Source of the DNA: Bacillota bacterium
GTDB lineage: Bacteria; Bacillota; Clostridia; Acetivibrionales; DTU013
Direction of reading: 5' to 3'
DNA length: 10,550 nucleotides
NCBI GenBank assembly: GCA_023435805.1
Contig: JAEZMC010000108.1
Location: 1 to 10,550 of the forward strand
The notes under the pieces are model-generated. The model did no database searches and was not told where the DNA came from. It saw only the letters and a list, made by a program, of their open reading frames with translations. Positions 1 through 6,079 of the stretch are shown here, piece after piece. The number at the start of each line of letters is the position of its first letter. Position 1 is the first letter of the stretch. The translations under genes were made by a program, and so were the position numbers.

Positions 1-11
1 TGGCACAACAT
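1..11 (-). CDS. mcsA: McsA-like protein, first codons only (cut by window edge)
   Basis: Only the start of this gene is inside the window: ATG TTG TGC CA, giving M-L-C-(Q/H). A good ribosome binding site (GGGAGTGGGG, at about 14-25 on the plus strand) ends 3 nt before the ATG. McsA proteins typically begin M-(L/I)-C-(Q/E), the Cys belonging to the first zinc-binding CxxC pair, and mcsA normally follows ctsR in Firmicutes. McsA is the activator of the protein arginine kinase McsB. The call therefore rests on three residues, a ribosome binding site and the position after ctsR. The 129-bp gap between the two genes (12-140) holds a small perfect hairpin (ATCTAC-CTCT-GTAGAT, 80-95), no T-run, and no second promoter that I could recognise. 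Confidence 0.6.
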
Positions 12-140
12 ATACCCCACTCCCTGTAATCGAATAATAATTGTTACCCGTATCGCCCATTTGCAAACATTCACCAATCATCTACCTCTGTAGATAGAAA
101 CGCCTCACAGTAATGAATCCGGCCGAATGCGGCACTTGCT

Positions 141-602
141 CTAACCCGTCAGCAGACTGGCCAGCATATTTTTCAGCATGACTGCCCGGAGTATGTCCCG
201 GTCCGGCATTTGAATGCCGCCAAGCACCTTGTCGCTGGTGGCGGCTTTCAGGATCCGTCCTTCACGTGCGCTGACAACCTCATAATCTATAAAATTGGTT
301 ATGAATACTTCCGCAGACTGCTGTGAAATACTGTCTCCCATTGAACTGATTATATGCATCAGGTAATTACCGGGCCTGCTGATATTTACCCTTTTTATCC
401 GTATATGCCCACCGCCGCCGCGCTTGCTTTCTACGTAATAGCCCCTTTCTGCTGTAAAACGGGTATCTATGACATAGTTTATCTGTGAAGGCACGCAATT
501 GAAATGGTTTGCCAGTTCATTCCGCTGTATTTCAATAGAGCCGTTTGTTTCATTAATCAGCTGCTTCAAAAATGCTTCAATGATATCACTCATCCTGGCC
601 AT
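141..602 (-). CDS. ctsR: Transcriptional repressor CtsR
   Basis: CtsR is the dimeric repressor of class III heat-shock genes (clpC, clpP, clpE, its own operon). It is inactivated at high temperature and removed through McsB/ClpCP. The protein shows the family hallmarks: an N-terminal helix-turn-helix region with CVPSQINYVIDTRFT (residues about 37-51), then ESKRGGGGHIRI (about 58-69), whose glycine-rich loop is the wing and thermosensor of CtsR, and a C-terminal dimerisation domain. The length of 153 aa is normal for the family. An ATG six codons upstream (620) is open, but GGAGGGAG lies within those codons and is correctly placed for the ATG at 602, giving MARMSDII, close to the usual CtsR start. 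The gene has its own sigma-A promoter and a perfect CtsR box, so it is autoregulated. mcsA follows downstream. Confidence 0.95.
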   Translation of the reverse strand: MARMSDIIEAFLKQLINETNGSIEIQRNELANHFNCVPSQINYVIDTRFTAERGYYVESKRGGGGHIRIKRVNISRPGNYLMHIISSMGDSISQQSAEVFITNFIDYEVVSAREGRILKAATSDKVLGGIQMPDRDILRAVMLKNMLASLLTG

Positions 603-632
603 GCGGCTCACTCCCTCCATGTAAAAGTTGAT

Positions 633-649
633 TTTGACTATCTTTGACT
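633..649 (-). promoter_or_regulatory. CtsR operator (CtsR box)
   Basis: On the minus strand the sequence reads AGTCAAA-GAT-AGTCAAA. This is an exact fit to the published CtsR heptad direct repeat RGTCAAA-NAN-RGTCAAA. It starts a few bases after the expected transcription start of the promoter at 659-687 and ends about 30 bp before the ctsR start codon, so bound CtsR would block transcription initiation or early elongation. This is classic negative autoregulation. Confidence 0.92.
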
Positions 650-658
650 TTCAAATAT

Positions 659-687
659 ATTATAAAGCAATTTGTCTGCATATTCAA
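659..687 (-). promoter_or_regulatory. Sigma-A promoter of ctsR operon
   Basis: On the minus strand there is TTGAAT (-35, 682-687), a 17-bp spacer and a perfect TATAAT (-10, 659-664). Transcription would start near 652, immediately before the CtsR box. The spacing to the operator and to the ctsR ribosome binding site makes the assignment strong. Confidence 0.85.
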
Positions 688-771
688 GTTTTTTGTTTTT
701 ATTATTCTGTTCCTGTTAAATACATCGTATTCATTCGATTCATACTCTGCCGGAAACGGAGCATACGCGCA

Positions 772-802
772 CGTAAAACAAAAACCCGGCTTTTCGCCGG
801 GT
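772..802 (-). terminator. Intrinsic terminator of the DUF4349 gene
   Basis: There is a perfect 7-bp stem, ACCCGGC (784-790) and GCCGGGT (796-802), with a 5-nt loop. On the minus strand it is followed by TTTTGTTTTA. It lies 24 bp after the stop codon of the DUF4349 gene and isolates that gene from the ctsR promoter. No T-run follows on the plus-strand side. Confidence 0.88.
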
Positions 803-825
803 CAGTGTCGCTGATATGACTAAAA

Positions 826-1929
826 TCACTCGTTTTTATTCTCAGTTGTATTTTCACCGACGGCCGCATTTTCCTTCTCCGTCATGGATTCTTTGACAAA
901 GGCTGTCACCGTCTTTTTAGGTCGTTTTGGAATACGGCGATAGATAAACAATCCCAGCAGCACGAATAACCCAAGCATGATCAGAATAGGAATCGCAGCC
1001 ACTAATATGATAAGAAGCTCGCCCAGGAAGGTGACCACTCCTTCGAGGCTGGATTTCAAATTGTTCAGCAGCTTCTGCCCGTATGTCTCCGGCTTTGGTT
1101 TCTGGTCGGAGCCCGGATGTTTCTCGTTCATGGTAAGGGTAATGGTGGAAAGCTCGACAAGGCTGGACATTTTGGTCAGATTGCCTGTCAGGCTTTCAAT
1201 TTCCTGCCGTATTTCTGTCAGTCTGCTTTCTGTTTTGAATATCTGATCCAGATCCTCCAGCTTCATCAAATATGCTTCAAGCCTGCTCTGTTCCAATTTC
1301 AGGAGTCTGAGCCGGGATTCGGTATCCACAAATCTGTCCGTTACATCCTGACCGTTGATAACCTCATTGTAAACATCCCCGATTCCTTTCAGGTTGTTCA
1401 TTACCGAATCAAATTTGTCTTTGTTTACCCGCAGTACGATCGTGCCTCTTTTTACGAGCTTGAGCTTATCTTCCACATATACTTTGTCCGTACTGATGTT
1501 GGATTCCTGTATGATGCCGATACCAAGGATGATGCTGTTAATATTGTTGTAAGCCTCGTCGAAATTATCCACCTCAACGGAGAGGTTTGCGCTGCGGATG
1601 ATTTTTCTCTCCGCCAGTATGGCATTGGACATGTTTTCTACGGTATTACCGGTACCCGCCAGCGAATCCGCTGCTGCCCCCTCTTTTGTCTTGGACTGCT
1701 CCGGCGTTTCAGCCGATGCGTACTGGTTCCCATCCATGCCGTTCCGTTCTGCTGTACCGACCGCATCCATGGACTCTGAGAAAGACACATCCACCCCGCC
1801 TGCATCAGACTTGGCCGCAGCCGGAGCAGCGGCCGTCGAGGCATTCTTTGATGTGCTTGCTCCACATCCGGCCAATACCGACACCATAAGCACCACGGCC
1901 ATGGAAATACAAATGAATCTCTTAAACAT
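826..1929 (-). CDS. DUF4349 domain-containing membrane lipoprotein
   Basis: The 367-aa protein starts with a lipoprotein signal peptide: basic MFKR, a hydrophobic stretch and the lipobox LAGC, with Cys22 as the predicted lipid-anchored residue. A low-complexity Ala/Ser/Thr-rich linker follows to about residue 100. The conserved DUF4349 region (about 108-300) opens with ERKIIRSANLSVEVDNFD and contains a charged heptad-rich stretch (about 200-255) likely to form a coiled coil. A hydrophobic helix (about 301-330) ends in YRR and precedes a 35-residue polar, Lys/Glu-rich tail. The protein is thus probably fixed to the membrane at both ends with the DUF4349 domain outside. The molecular function of the family is not known to me; some members are loosely annotated as anti-sigma or cell-envelope proteins. 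The ATG at 1929 is supported by AAAGGAGG at a spacing of 8 nt. It appears to be a single-gene unit with its own terminator. I see no convincing promoter. Confidence 0.9.
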   Translation of the reverse strand: MFKRFICISMAVVLMVSVLAGCGASTSKNASTAAAPAAAKSDAGGVDVSFSESMDAVGTAERNGMDGNQYASAETPEQSKTKEGAAADSLAGTGNTVENMSNAILAERKIIRSANLSVEVDNFDEAYNNINSIILGIGIIQESNISTDKVYVEDKLKLVKRGTIVLRVNKDKFDSVMNNLKGIGDVYNEVINGQDVTDRFVDTESRLRLLKLEQSRLEAYLMKLEDLDQIFKTESRLTEIRQEIESLTGNLTKMSSLVELSTITLTMNEKHPGSDQKPKPETYGQKLLNNLKSSLEGVVTFLGELLIILVAAIPILIMLGLFVLLGLFIYRRIPKRPKKTVTAFVKESMTEKENAAVGENTTENKNE

Positions 1930-2038
1930 ATTCCTGTCCTCCTTTACCCTACCCTCTTCTATTTTCTGGGCTCTGCATATATTGACGCAAAGCTTTCATT
2001 AAAGTTCCGACGGGTGGGTCCCGGTACACGACAGATTT

Positions 2039-2138
2039 TAACCGGCACGGGATAACCGGCGCAGGGTAACCAGTGCAGGGGACAGTTCTTCCTTTTTGAC
2101 GTGCAGGGGACGTGCAGGGGACGGTTCTTCCTTAACAC
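2039..2138. repeat. Degenerate G-rich tandem repeats in divergent intergenic gap
   Basis: Between the divergent DUF4349 and DUF2935 genes (gap 1930-2208) lie short related repeats. Three head-to-tail units with a 14-bp period start TAACCGGCACGGGA (2039), TAACCGGCGCAGGG (2053) and TAACCAGTGCAGGGG (2067). They merge into three copies beginning GTGCAGGGGAC at 2073, 2101 and 2112. The first and third copies continue as GGGGACAGTTCTTCCTT and GGGGACGGTTCTTCCTT; the middle one is truncated to 11 bp. The GGGGACRGTTCTT core resembles dispersed intergenic repeats common in Clostridia and Desulfotomaculum-like genomes, often associated with REP/RAYT-type sequences. That comparison is from memory. No transposase is nearby. 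Confidence 0.75.
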
Positions 2139-2149
2139 CGATATTATGT

Positions 2150-2178
2150 AACCCAGCCCGGTCCGTCGTCATAAGATA
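2150..2178 (+). promoter_or_regulatory. Possible sigma-K-type (late mother cell) promoter of DUF2935 gene
   Basis: AACC (2150-2153), a 16-bp spacer and CATAAGATA (2170-2178) match the Bacillus subtilis sigma-K consensus (mACm, N16-17, CATANNNTA). It lies 17 bp before the GGAGGG ribosome binding site of the DUF2935 gene. No good sigma-A promoter is seen in the same place. The consensus is short and can occur by chance, so this is a suggestion only. Confidence 0.3.
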
Positions 2179-2208
2179 AATTACGATTATAGCTGGAGGG
2201 ATGCGTAG

Positions 2209-2970
2209 ATGTTAGAACCTTCTGAGGAAATCAGATTTTGGACCGGTATAATGCGTGATCACGGTAATTTCATACTTTCGTCCTTATCATTTAATGAGCA
2301 GGAAGCCATACAATGCGCGAATTACTATAAGGAAGCATTCTCGAATTTACACGAACAGTCAAAAAAGCTGGCCGGTACGAAAGACAGTCAGGCTTTCAAT
2401 GCGCTTTTGCGCGGATGCATGAATCTGCTGGTATGCTTTATCAGTTTTAAAAGGATGCTGCTGGGAAGACTGCTGGAGTGCAGGCTGAATACAAGTCTGC
2501 CGCCGACATTCTACAATCACATGATCAACGAAGCACTGGAGTTTTATAAAGCGCTGGTACAAATGCAAAACAACCTGCCTGCAGACACCCTTTGTGAAAA
2601 CCTGAATCTGCACAAAATCTGGCTTCCTGATGCTGCAGGCCATGCAGCCACAATAGCCAGTGACCTGGATCCGGTGGAAAAAATGCTGATCATGGAAGCA
2701 AAGGAGTTTGAAAAAGCCTTTAACAGCCTTACAATCAAAACCGACGAGCTCAGTAAAATGATAATAAGAACATGTCTCGGCAATCGTGCACTGCTATATC
2801 TTAACGAAGAGGTTAAAAAGAAAATTGAGGAATTTATCTGTTACCTGTGCAAAATAAGAGATTTGACTGCGGAATGCAAAGTGTTGGGAGTTGTTAAGCC
2901 GGTCATGGCCGACCACATGATGAGGGAGGAAAACTATTATCTGGACAAAATTGCAGGTTTCATGAAGTGA
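2209..2970 (+). CDS. DUF2935 family protein (two ferritin-like/hemerythrin-like repeats)
   Basis: This 253-aa, all-helical protein has no signal peptide. The DUF2935 pattern occurs twice. Repeat 1 has EIRFWTGIMRDHGNF (7-21, His18) and later FYNHMINEALEFY (101-113, His104/Glu108). Repeat 2 has IWLPDAAGHAATIASDLD (137-154, His145) and DHMMREENYYL (235-245, His236/Glu240). The twice-repeated HMxxE pair with an upstream His and Glu residues is what a metal-binding four-helix bundle would show; the ferritin-like assignment is family knowledge plus inference. The biochemical role is unknown. The family is widespread in spore-forming Firmicutes. The start at 2209 is fixed by GGAGGG 8 nt upstream; the earlier ATG at 2201 runs into a stop after four codons. 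It is the only plus-strand gene here, convergent with the CotF-like gene, and may be transcribed during sporulation. Confidence 0.9.
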   Translation: MLEPSEEIRFWTGIMRDHGNFILSSLSFNEQEAIQCANYYKEAFSNLHEQSKKLAGTKDSQAFNALLRGCMNLLVCFISFKRMLLGRLLECRLNTSLPPTFYNHMINEALEFYKALVQMQNNLPADTLCENLNLHKIWLPDAAGHAATIASDLDPVEKMLIMEAKEFEKAFNSLTIKTDELSKMIIRTCLGNRALLYLNEEVKKKIEEFICYLCKIRDLTAECKVLGVVKPVMADHMMREENYYLDKIAGFMK

Positions 2971-2988
2971 TCCTACTGATGCAAAAGT

Positions 2989-3044
2989 AAAAAGGCTGTC
3001 CGATGATTGCACTGGTATGCGCTCGAAATGGGCAGCCTCTTTCA
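2989..3044. terminator. Bidirectional terminator between DUF2935 and CotF-like genes
   Basis: A 9-bp stem, AGGCTGTCC (2993-3001) with GGGCAGCCT (3030-3038) and one G-U pair, encloses a 28-nt loop. On the plus strand it is followed by CTTTCATTT, on the minus strand by TTTTTACTTTT. It sits between two convergent stop codons (2970 and 3054). The loop is long for an intrinsic terminator, but the T-runs on both sides fit. Confidence 0.7.
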
Positions 3045-3053
3045 TTTACACTG

Positions 3054-3617
3054 TTACTGCAAGGCTGAAGTCTGATCTACAACCTTGTACATGCTGGCCA
3101 TTGTGCCAAGGGACTCAGCGGATGCGGCTTCCAACGGGTAATAGCCTTTTTTGACCATCCACTGCCATACATCGTACGCATGATGTGAGCTCATTCTGAA
3201 GGCATCTTCAAGAAACAGACGGAGCTCAGGGTTGCTTGCTTCCATGGCTGACCATGCGTACTCCCTGCCCGCTCTTTTTAAAGTCAGCAGGTAGGCTGTA
3301 GCGATTTCACGGTCATTCAGCTGTTGTACGTCGGTTCTGGGTGTTACGGATTTGATATTGGTGTCGGACTTCGTGTAATTTTCCAGTACCTTTGTTATTT
3401 CAGGTATAGGAAGGCCGGTTTTTGCTCCGCTCTTCCTGCCTAGATATTCAACCTTTGTATTATAATCCTTAATGTGGTACGGAAAGTGCTTCTCTATGAG
3501 CGACTTCAGCTCCGGGTCCTTCGCCTGGTTCATAAAAAACGCCATATTTGTTATCGAATTTACACAGCTCAAGGTCAGTTCGTTCAGGTCATGAACTTCA
3601 TGTGCGGCTAATTGCAT
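3054..3617 (-). CDS. CotF-family spore coat protein
   Basis: The 187-aa soluble, helical protein carries a CotF domain at about residues 101-160: NDREIATAYLLTLKRAG, then EYAWSAMEASNPELRLFL, ending in WMVKKGYYP. These are the signature stretches of spore coat protein F homologues. An N-terminal helical part (6-60, with LNELTLSCVNSI and PELKSLIEKHF) resembles the ferritin-like N-terminal region of longer clostridial CotF proteins. Such proteins are coat or forespore-surface components, but many CotF-domain paralogues have no proven coat location. An in-frame ATG lies five codons upstream (3632), but GGAGGG sits inside those codons at an ideal distance from the ATG at 3617, so the shorter start is preferred. 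It is probably monocistronic: the EF-G terminator lies upstream and the shared terminator downstream. A small dyad at 3661-3679 may be regulatory. Confidence 0.87.
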   Translation of the reverse strand: MQLAAHEVHDLNELTLSCVNSITNMAFFMNQAKDPELKSLIEKHFPYHIKDYNTKVEYLGRKSGAKTGLPIPEITKVLENYTKSDTNIKSVTPRTDVQQLNDREIATAYLLTLKRAGREYAWSAMEASNPELRLFLEDAFRMSSHHAYDVWQWMVKKGYYPLEAASAESLGTMASMYKVVDQTSALQ

Positions 3618-3660
3618 AGAATATCCCTCCATTTAATGTTCTTGGAGTATCTTTTGTTAA

Positions 3661-3679
3661 TTGAATCCTGTTTATTCAA
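3661..3679. promoter_or_regulatory. Inverted repeat upstream of CotF-like gene
   Basis: TTGAAT (3661-3666) and ATTCAA (3674-3679) form a perfect 6-bp dyad with a 7-bp spacer, 44-62 bp before the CotF start codon and just beyond the EF-G terminator. This is a suitable place for an operator or part of a promoter. I could not fit a clean sigma-A, sigma-E, sigma-G or sigma-K promoter around it. Confidence 0.35.
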
Positions 3680-3688
3680 AAGCAGCGC

Positions 3689-3719
3689 AAAAAAAAGAGC
3701 CGTCTTTTCAGACAGCCCT
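3689..3719 (-). terminator. Intrinsic terminator of the EF-G gene
   Basis: On the minus strand AGGGCTGTC and GACGGCTCT (3711-3719 with 3696-3704) form a 9-bp stem with two G-U pairs and a 6-nt TGAAAA loop, followed directly by eight T residues. It starts 16 bp after the EF-G stop codon. This is a strong Rho-independent terminator. Confidence 0.92.
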
Positions 3720-3734
3720 TTCATTCTTGCTTTA

Positions 3735-5825
3735 TTATTCTTCTTCATCCTCATCGGTCATAGTCTTCCTGGCTTCGTCTATAACCTTCTGCGCCACGAT
3801 GGCCGGCGCTTCCTCATACCTTTCGAAATACTGCTTGAAGGAGCCTCTGCCCTGAGTCATGGAACGGAGATCGTTGGCATACTTGAACATTTCGGCAGTC
3901 GGAACGTCTGCCACAACCTGCTGCAAGCCGCCCTCCTGCGGATTCATGCCGAGGATCCTGCCCCTGCGCTTGTTCAGGTCGCCTATGATATCACCCATGT
4001 AACTGTCCGGTATATATACTTCAACGTGACTGATAGGCTCAAGCAATACCGGTGTAGCAAGAGGCAGACCCTTTTTATAGGCAAGGCGTGCAGCTATTTT
4101 AAATGCCATTTCCGAAGAGTCGACGTCATGGTAGGAACCGTCCACCAGCGTTGCCTTCAGGTTCACAACCGGATAACCGGCCAGCACGCCGTGAATGATC
4201 GCTTCCCGCAGGCCTTTTTCGACAGCCGGATGGTACTGCTTCGGCACGGAACCGCCGAAGATCTTTTCTTCAAACACCAGATCTTCGCTTTCTCCACGCT
4301 CGAATTCTATCCAAACGTGACCATACTGCCCATGTCCGCCGGACTGTTTCTTATGCTTTCCTTCAACCTTGACCTTCTTTTTGATGGTTTCCCTGTAAGG
4401 AACCTTCGGGTCAACGAGATTGACGGATACACCGAACTTCGCTTTAAGTTTGCTCACAATTACATCAAGGTGTTGTTCGCCTACACCTGAAATAACAGTC
4501 TGTTTTGTTTCCGTATTAATTGCAACCTTGAAGGTAGGATCTTCATCCTGCAGTCTGGTGAGGCCGGAGCTGATCTTTTCCTCGTCACCCTTGGCCTTCG
4601 GTTCTACCGCAAGTGAAAGCGCCGGCTCGGGGAACTCTATTTTATTCAGCGTAACAGGCTTGGCCTGTTCGCACAAGGTATCGTTTGTATTGGTATACTG
4701 AAGCTTGGCAACTGCGCCGATATCGCCGGCTACCAGCTTGGGAACCGGTATCTGCTTTTTGCCTCTGAGCATAAATACCTGAGCGGTCTTTTCGGTTTTT
4801 TCGGCAGTAGTGTTGTAAACAACGGAATCGGACTTGAAGGTTCCGGAATACACCCTGAATATGGATATCTTTCCTACGAACGGGTCCGCAATGGTCTTGA
4901 ATACAAGTGCCGACATGCTTTCATCCGCCGAAGTATTCAATTCAATCACCGTATCCGTACCGGCCTTGAATGCCTTGAAGGAAGGCTTTGCTGCAGGTGA
5001 AGGCAAATACTCGATGATCGTGTCCATAAGTGTCTGTACACCCTGGTTCAATATTGCCGATCCGCAAAGCACAGGTACGATGGAGCCTTCAGAAACACCA
5101 AGGCTAAGTCCTTTTTTAATTTCCTCCGCGGTAAACTCTTCACCGCCGAAGAACTTTTCCATCAAGTCTTCGCTTGTTTCCGCTATAGCTTCATTCAACG
5201 CATCTTTAATTTCCGATATCTTATCAGCTAAACCGGCAGGAATTGCTGCGTCGACCAGCTTATCCTTGTCGAATTTTTTCGCAGTCATACCAAGAACATC
5301 AACAAAGCCTGTGAATTTGTCGCCTTCAATAATTGGGAGCTGGAATGCAATAACACTTTTACCGAAAGTATTGGTCAATTGATCAAGTACTTCAAAGAAA
5401 TTTGCATTTTCTTCATCCATCTTGCTTACGAAAAACATTTTGGGTATGCCCTGTTCTTTTGCATATGCCCAGGATTTTTCTGTGCCTACCGCCACGCCGC
5501 CTTTTGCGGGTACGAGTATGACAGCGCTGTCCGAAACCCTGATTCCCTGCTTGACCTCTCCCACAAAGTCAAAGTAACCGGGTGTGTCGATAACATTAAT
5601 TTTGTAATCCTTCCATTCGCATGGAGCAATAGACGTGCTGATGGTAATTTTCCTTTTGATTTCCTCCGGATCGTAATCCGTCGTAGTGGTACCATCGTTT
5701 ACCTTGCCAAACCTGTCCAGGACACCGGTATTGAACAACATAGCCTCCGCCAGCGTCGTCTTACCCGCCCCGCCATGTGACATAAGGCACACGTTGCGGA
5801 GCTTATCCACGGTATAATCCTTCAT
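3735..5825 (-). CDS. fusA: Elongation factor G paralogue (EF-G-2 type translational GTPase)
   Basis: The 696-aa protein has the full EF-G layout: GTPase domain I, domain II (about 290-380), domain III (about 400-470), domain IV with SGGHGQYGHVWIEFE, and domain V, ending in an acidic DEDEEE tail. G1 is SHGGAGKTT (16-24) instead of AHIDAGKTT, Thr61 lies in KRKITI (switch I), G3 is DTPGYFDF (80-87) and G4 is SKMD (134-137) instead of NKMD. The His after DTPG, catalytic in EF-Tu and canonical EF-G, is Tyr84. These differences mark the EF-G-2 branch (as in Thermus EF-G-2) rather than the main fusA of the str operon, and no rpsL, rpsG or tuf gene is next to it. It should bind ribosomes and hydrolyse GTP in the cytoplasm; its precise role (backup translocation, recycling or stress) is not established. 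The start has AAGGGGG at a spacing of 7 nt, and the gene has its own promoter and terminator. Confidence 0.95.
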   Translation of the reverse strand: MKDYTVDKLRNVCLMSHGGAGKTTLAEAMLFNTGVLDRFGKVNDGTTTTDYDPEEIKRKITISTSIAPCEWKDYKINVIDTPGYFDFVGEVKQGIRVSDSAVILVPAKGGVAVGTEKSWAYAKEQGIPKMFFVSKMDEENANFFEVLDQLTNTFGKSVIAFQLPIIEGDKFTGFVDVLGMTAKKFDKDKLVDAAIPAGLADKISEIKDALNEAIAETSEDLMEKFFGGEEFTAEEIKKGLSLGVSEGSIVPVLCGSAILNQGVQTLMDTIIEYLPSPAAKPSFKAFKAGTDTVIELNTSADESMSALVFKTIADPFVGKISIFRVYSGTFKSDSVVYNTTAEKTEKTAQVFMLRGKKQIPVPKLVAGDIGAVAKLQYTNTNDTLCEQAKPVTLNKIEFPEPALSLAVEPKAKGDEEKISSGLTRLQDEDPTFKVAINTETKQTVISGVGEQHLDVIVSKLKAKFGVSVNLVDPKVPYRETIKKKVKVEGKHKKQSGGHGQYGHVWIEFERGESEDLVFEEKIFGGSVPKQYHPAVEKGLREAIIHGVLAGYPVVNLKATLVDGSYHDVDSSEMAFKIAARLAYKKGLPLATPVLLEPISHVEVYIPDSYMGDIIGDLNKRRGRILGMNPQEGGLQQVVADVPTAEMFKYANDLRSMTQGRGSFKQYFERYEEAPAIVAQKVIDEARKTMTDEDEEE

Positions 5826-5921
5826 ATGAATTCCCCCTTGTTATAATACCAGCTTATATTATTTTTCCAAAATATTAGCAAAATCATTCAAGAAAATCGG
5901 GAATTATTTGACACAATGTAT

Positions 5922-5949
5922 ATTATAACACACATTGAGCCCAGTTCAA
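5922..5949 (-). promoter_or_regulatory. Sigma-A promoter of the EF-G gene
   Basis: On the minus strand there is TTGAAC (-35, 5944-5949), a 16-bp spacer and a perfect TATAAT (-10, 5922-5927) preceded by TGT, that is, an extended -10 element. This predicts a strong promoter with an untranslated leader of about 90 nt. An inverted repeat CAATGT-N12-ACATTG (5914-5937) overlaps the -10 box and the start point. Confidence 0.78.
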
Positions 5950-5969
5950 GGCTTTTCTCAAAATGCAAT

Positions 5970-6018
5970 TACACCCAGTGAGCCAAAAGTACAGCATTGT
6001 GTATGGCTACTGGGTGTA
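5970..6018. other. Long near-perfect hairpin between the EF-G promoter and the reductase gene
   Basis: TACACCCAGT (5970-5979) and ACTGGGTGTA (6009-6018) are perfectly complementary. Inside, after one bulged G, AGCCA (5981-5985) pairs with TGGCT (6004-6008), and further in TACA (5990-5993) pairs with TGTA (6000-6003) around a 6-nt loop. In total 19 bp form one 49-nt hairpin. No proper T-run follows on either strand; the minus side reads ATTGCATTTTGAG. It could end or stabilise the reductase mRNA, or be a small mobile repeat. It lies 62 bp after the reductase stop codon. Confidence 0.75.
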
Positions 6019-6079
6019 TGGGAAGCTATATGTAAGAAAAAGTACGTGCTCGTTCTGTCCGGTTTTATTTGCCGGCCGT

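Noticed and set aside
1..75. Open frame starting ATG ATT GGT on the minus strand before mcsA
   Set aside because: Its AGAGG is only 3 nt from the ATG and it overlaps the well-supported mcsA start in another frame.
603..620. Upstream ATG for ctsR (six extra codons)
   Set aside because: The extra codons contain the ribosome binding site GGAGGGAG that serves the ATG at 602; known CtsR proteins start near MSDII.
628..819. 63-codon plus-strand open frame
   Set aside because: It covers the ctsR promoter and operator and the DUF4349 terminator and has no ribosome binding site.
2039..2138. CRISPR array
   Set aside because: Units are about 14 bp or irregular, degenerate and without spacers of uniform length.
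3612..4490. 292-codon open frame on the plus strand
   Set aside because: It is antisense to the EF-G paralogue and the start of the CotF gene, low in recognisable motifs, and a shadow of the GC-rich third positions of EF-G.
5908..5936. Plus-strand promoter starting with TTGACA at 5908
   Set aside because: No acceptable -10 box at 16-18 bp; the AT-rich block belongs to the minus-strand EF-G promoter, and no plus-strand gene follows.
5970..6018. Integron attC site
   Set aside because: No GTTRRRY/RYYYAAC core sites and no integrase or cassette genes nearby.
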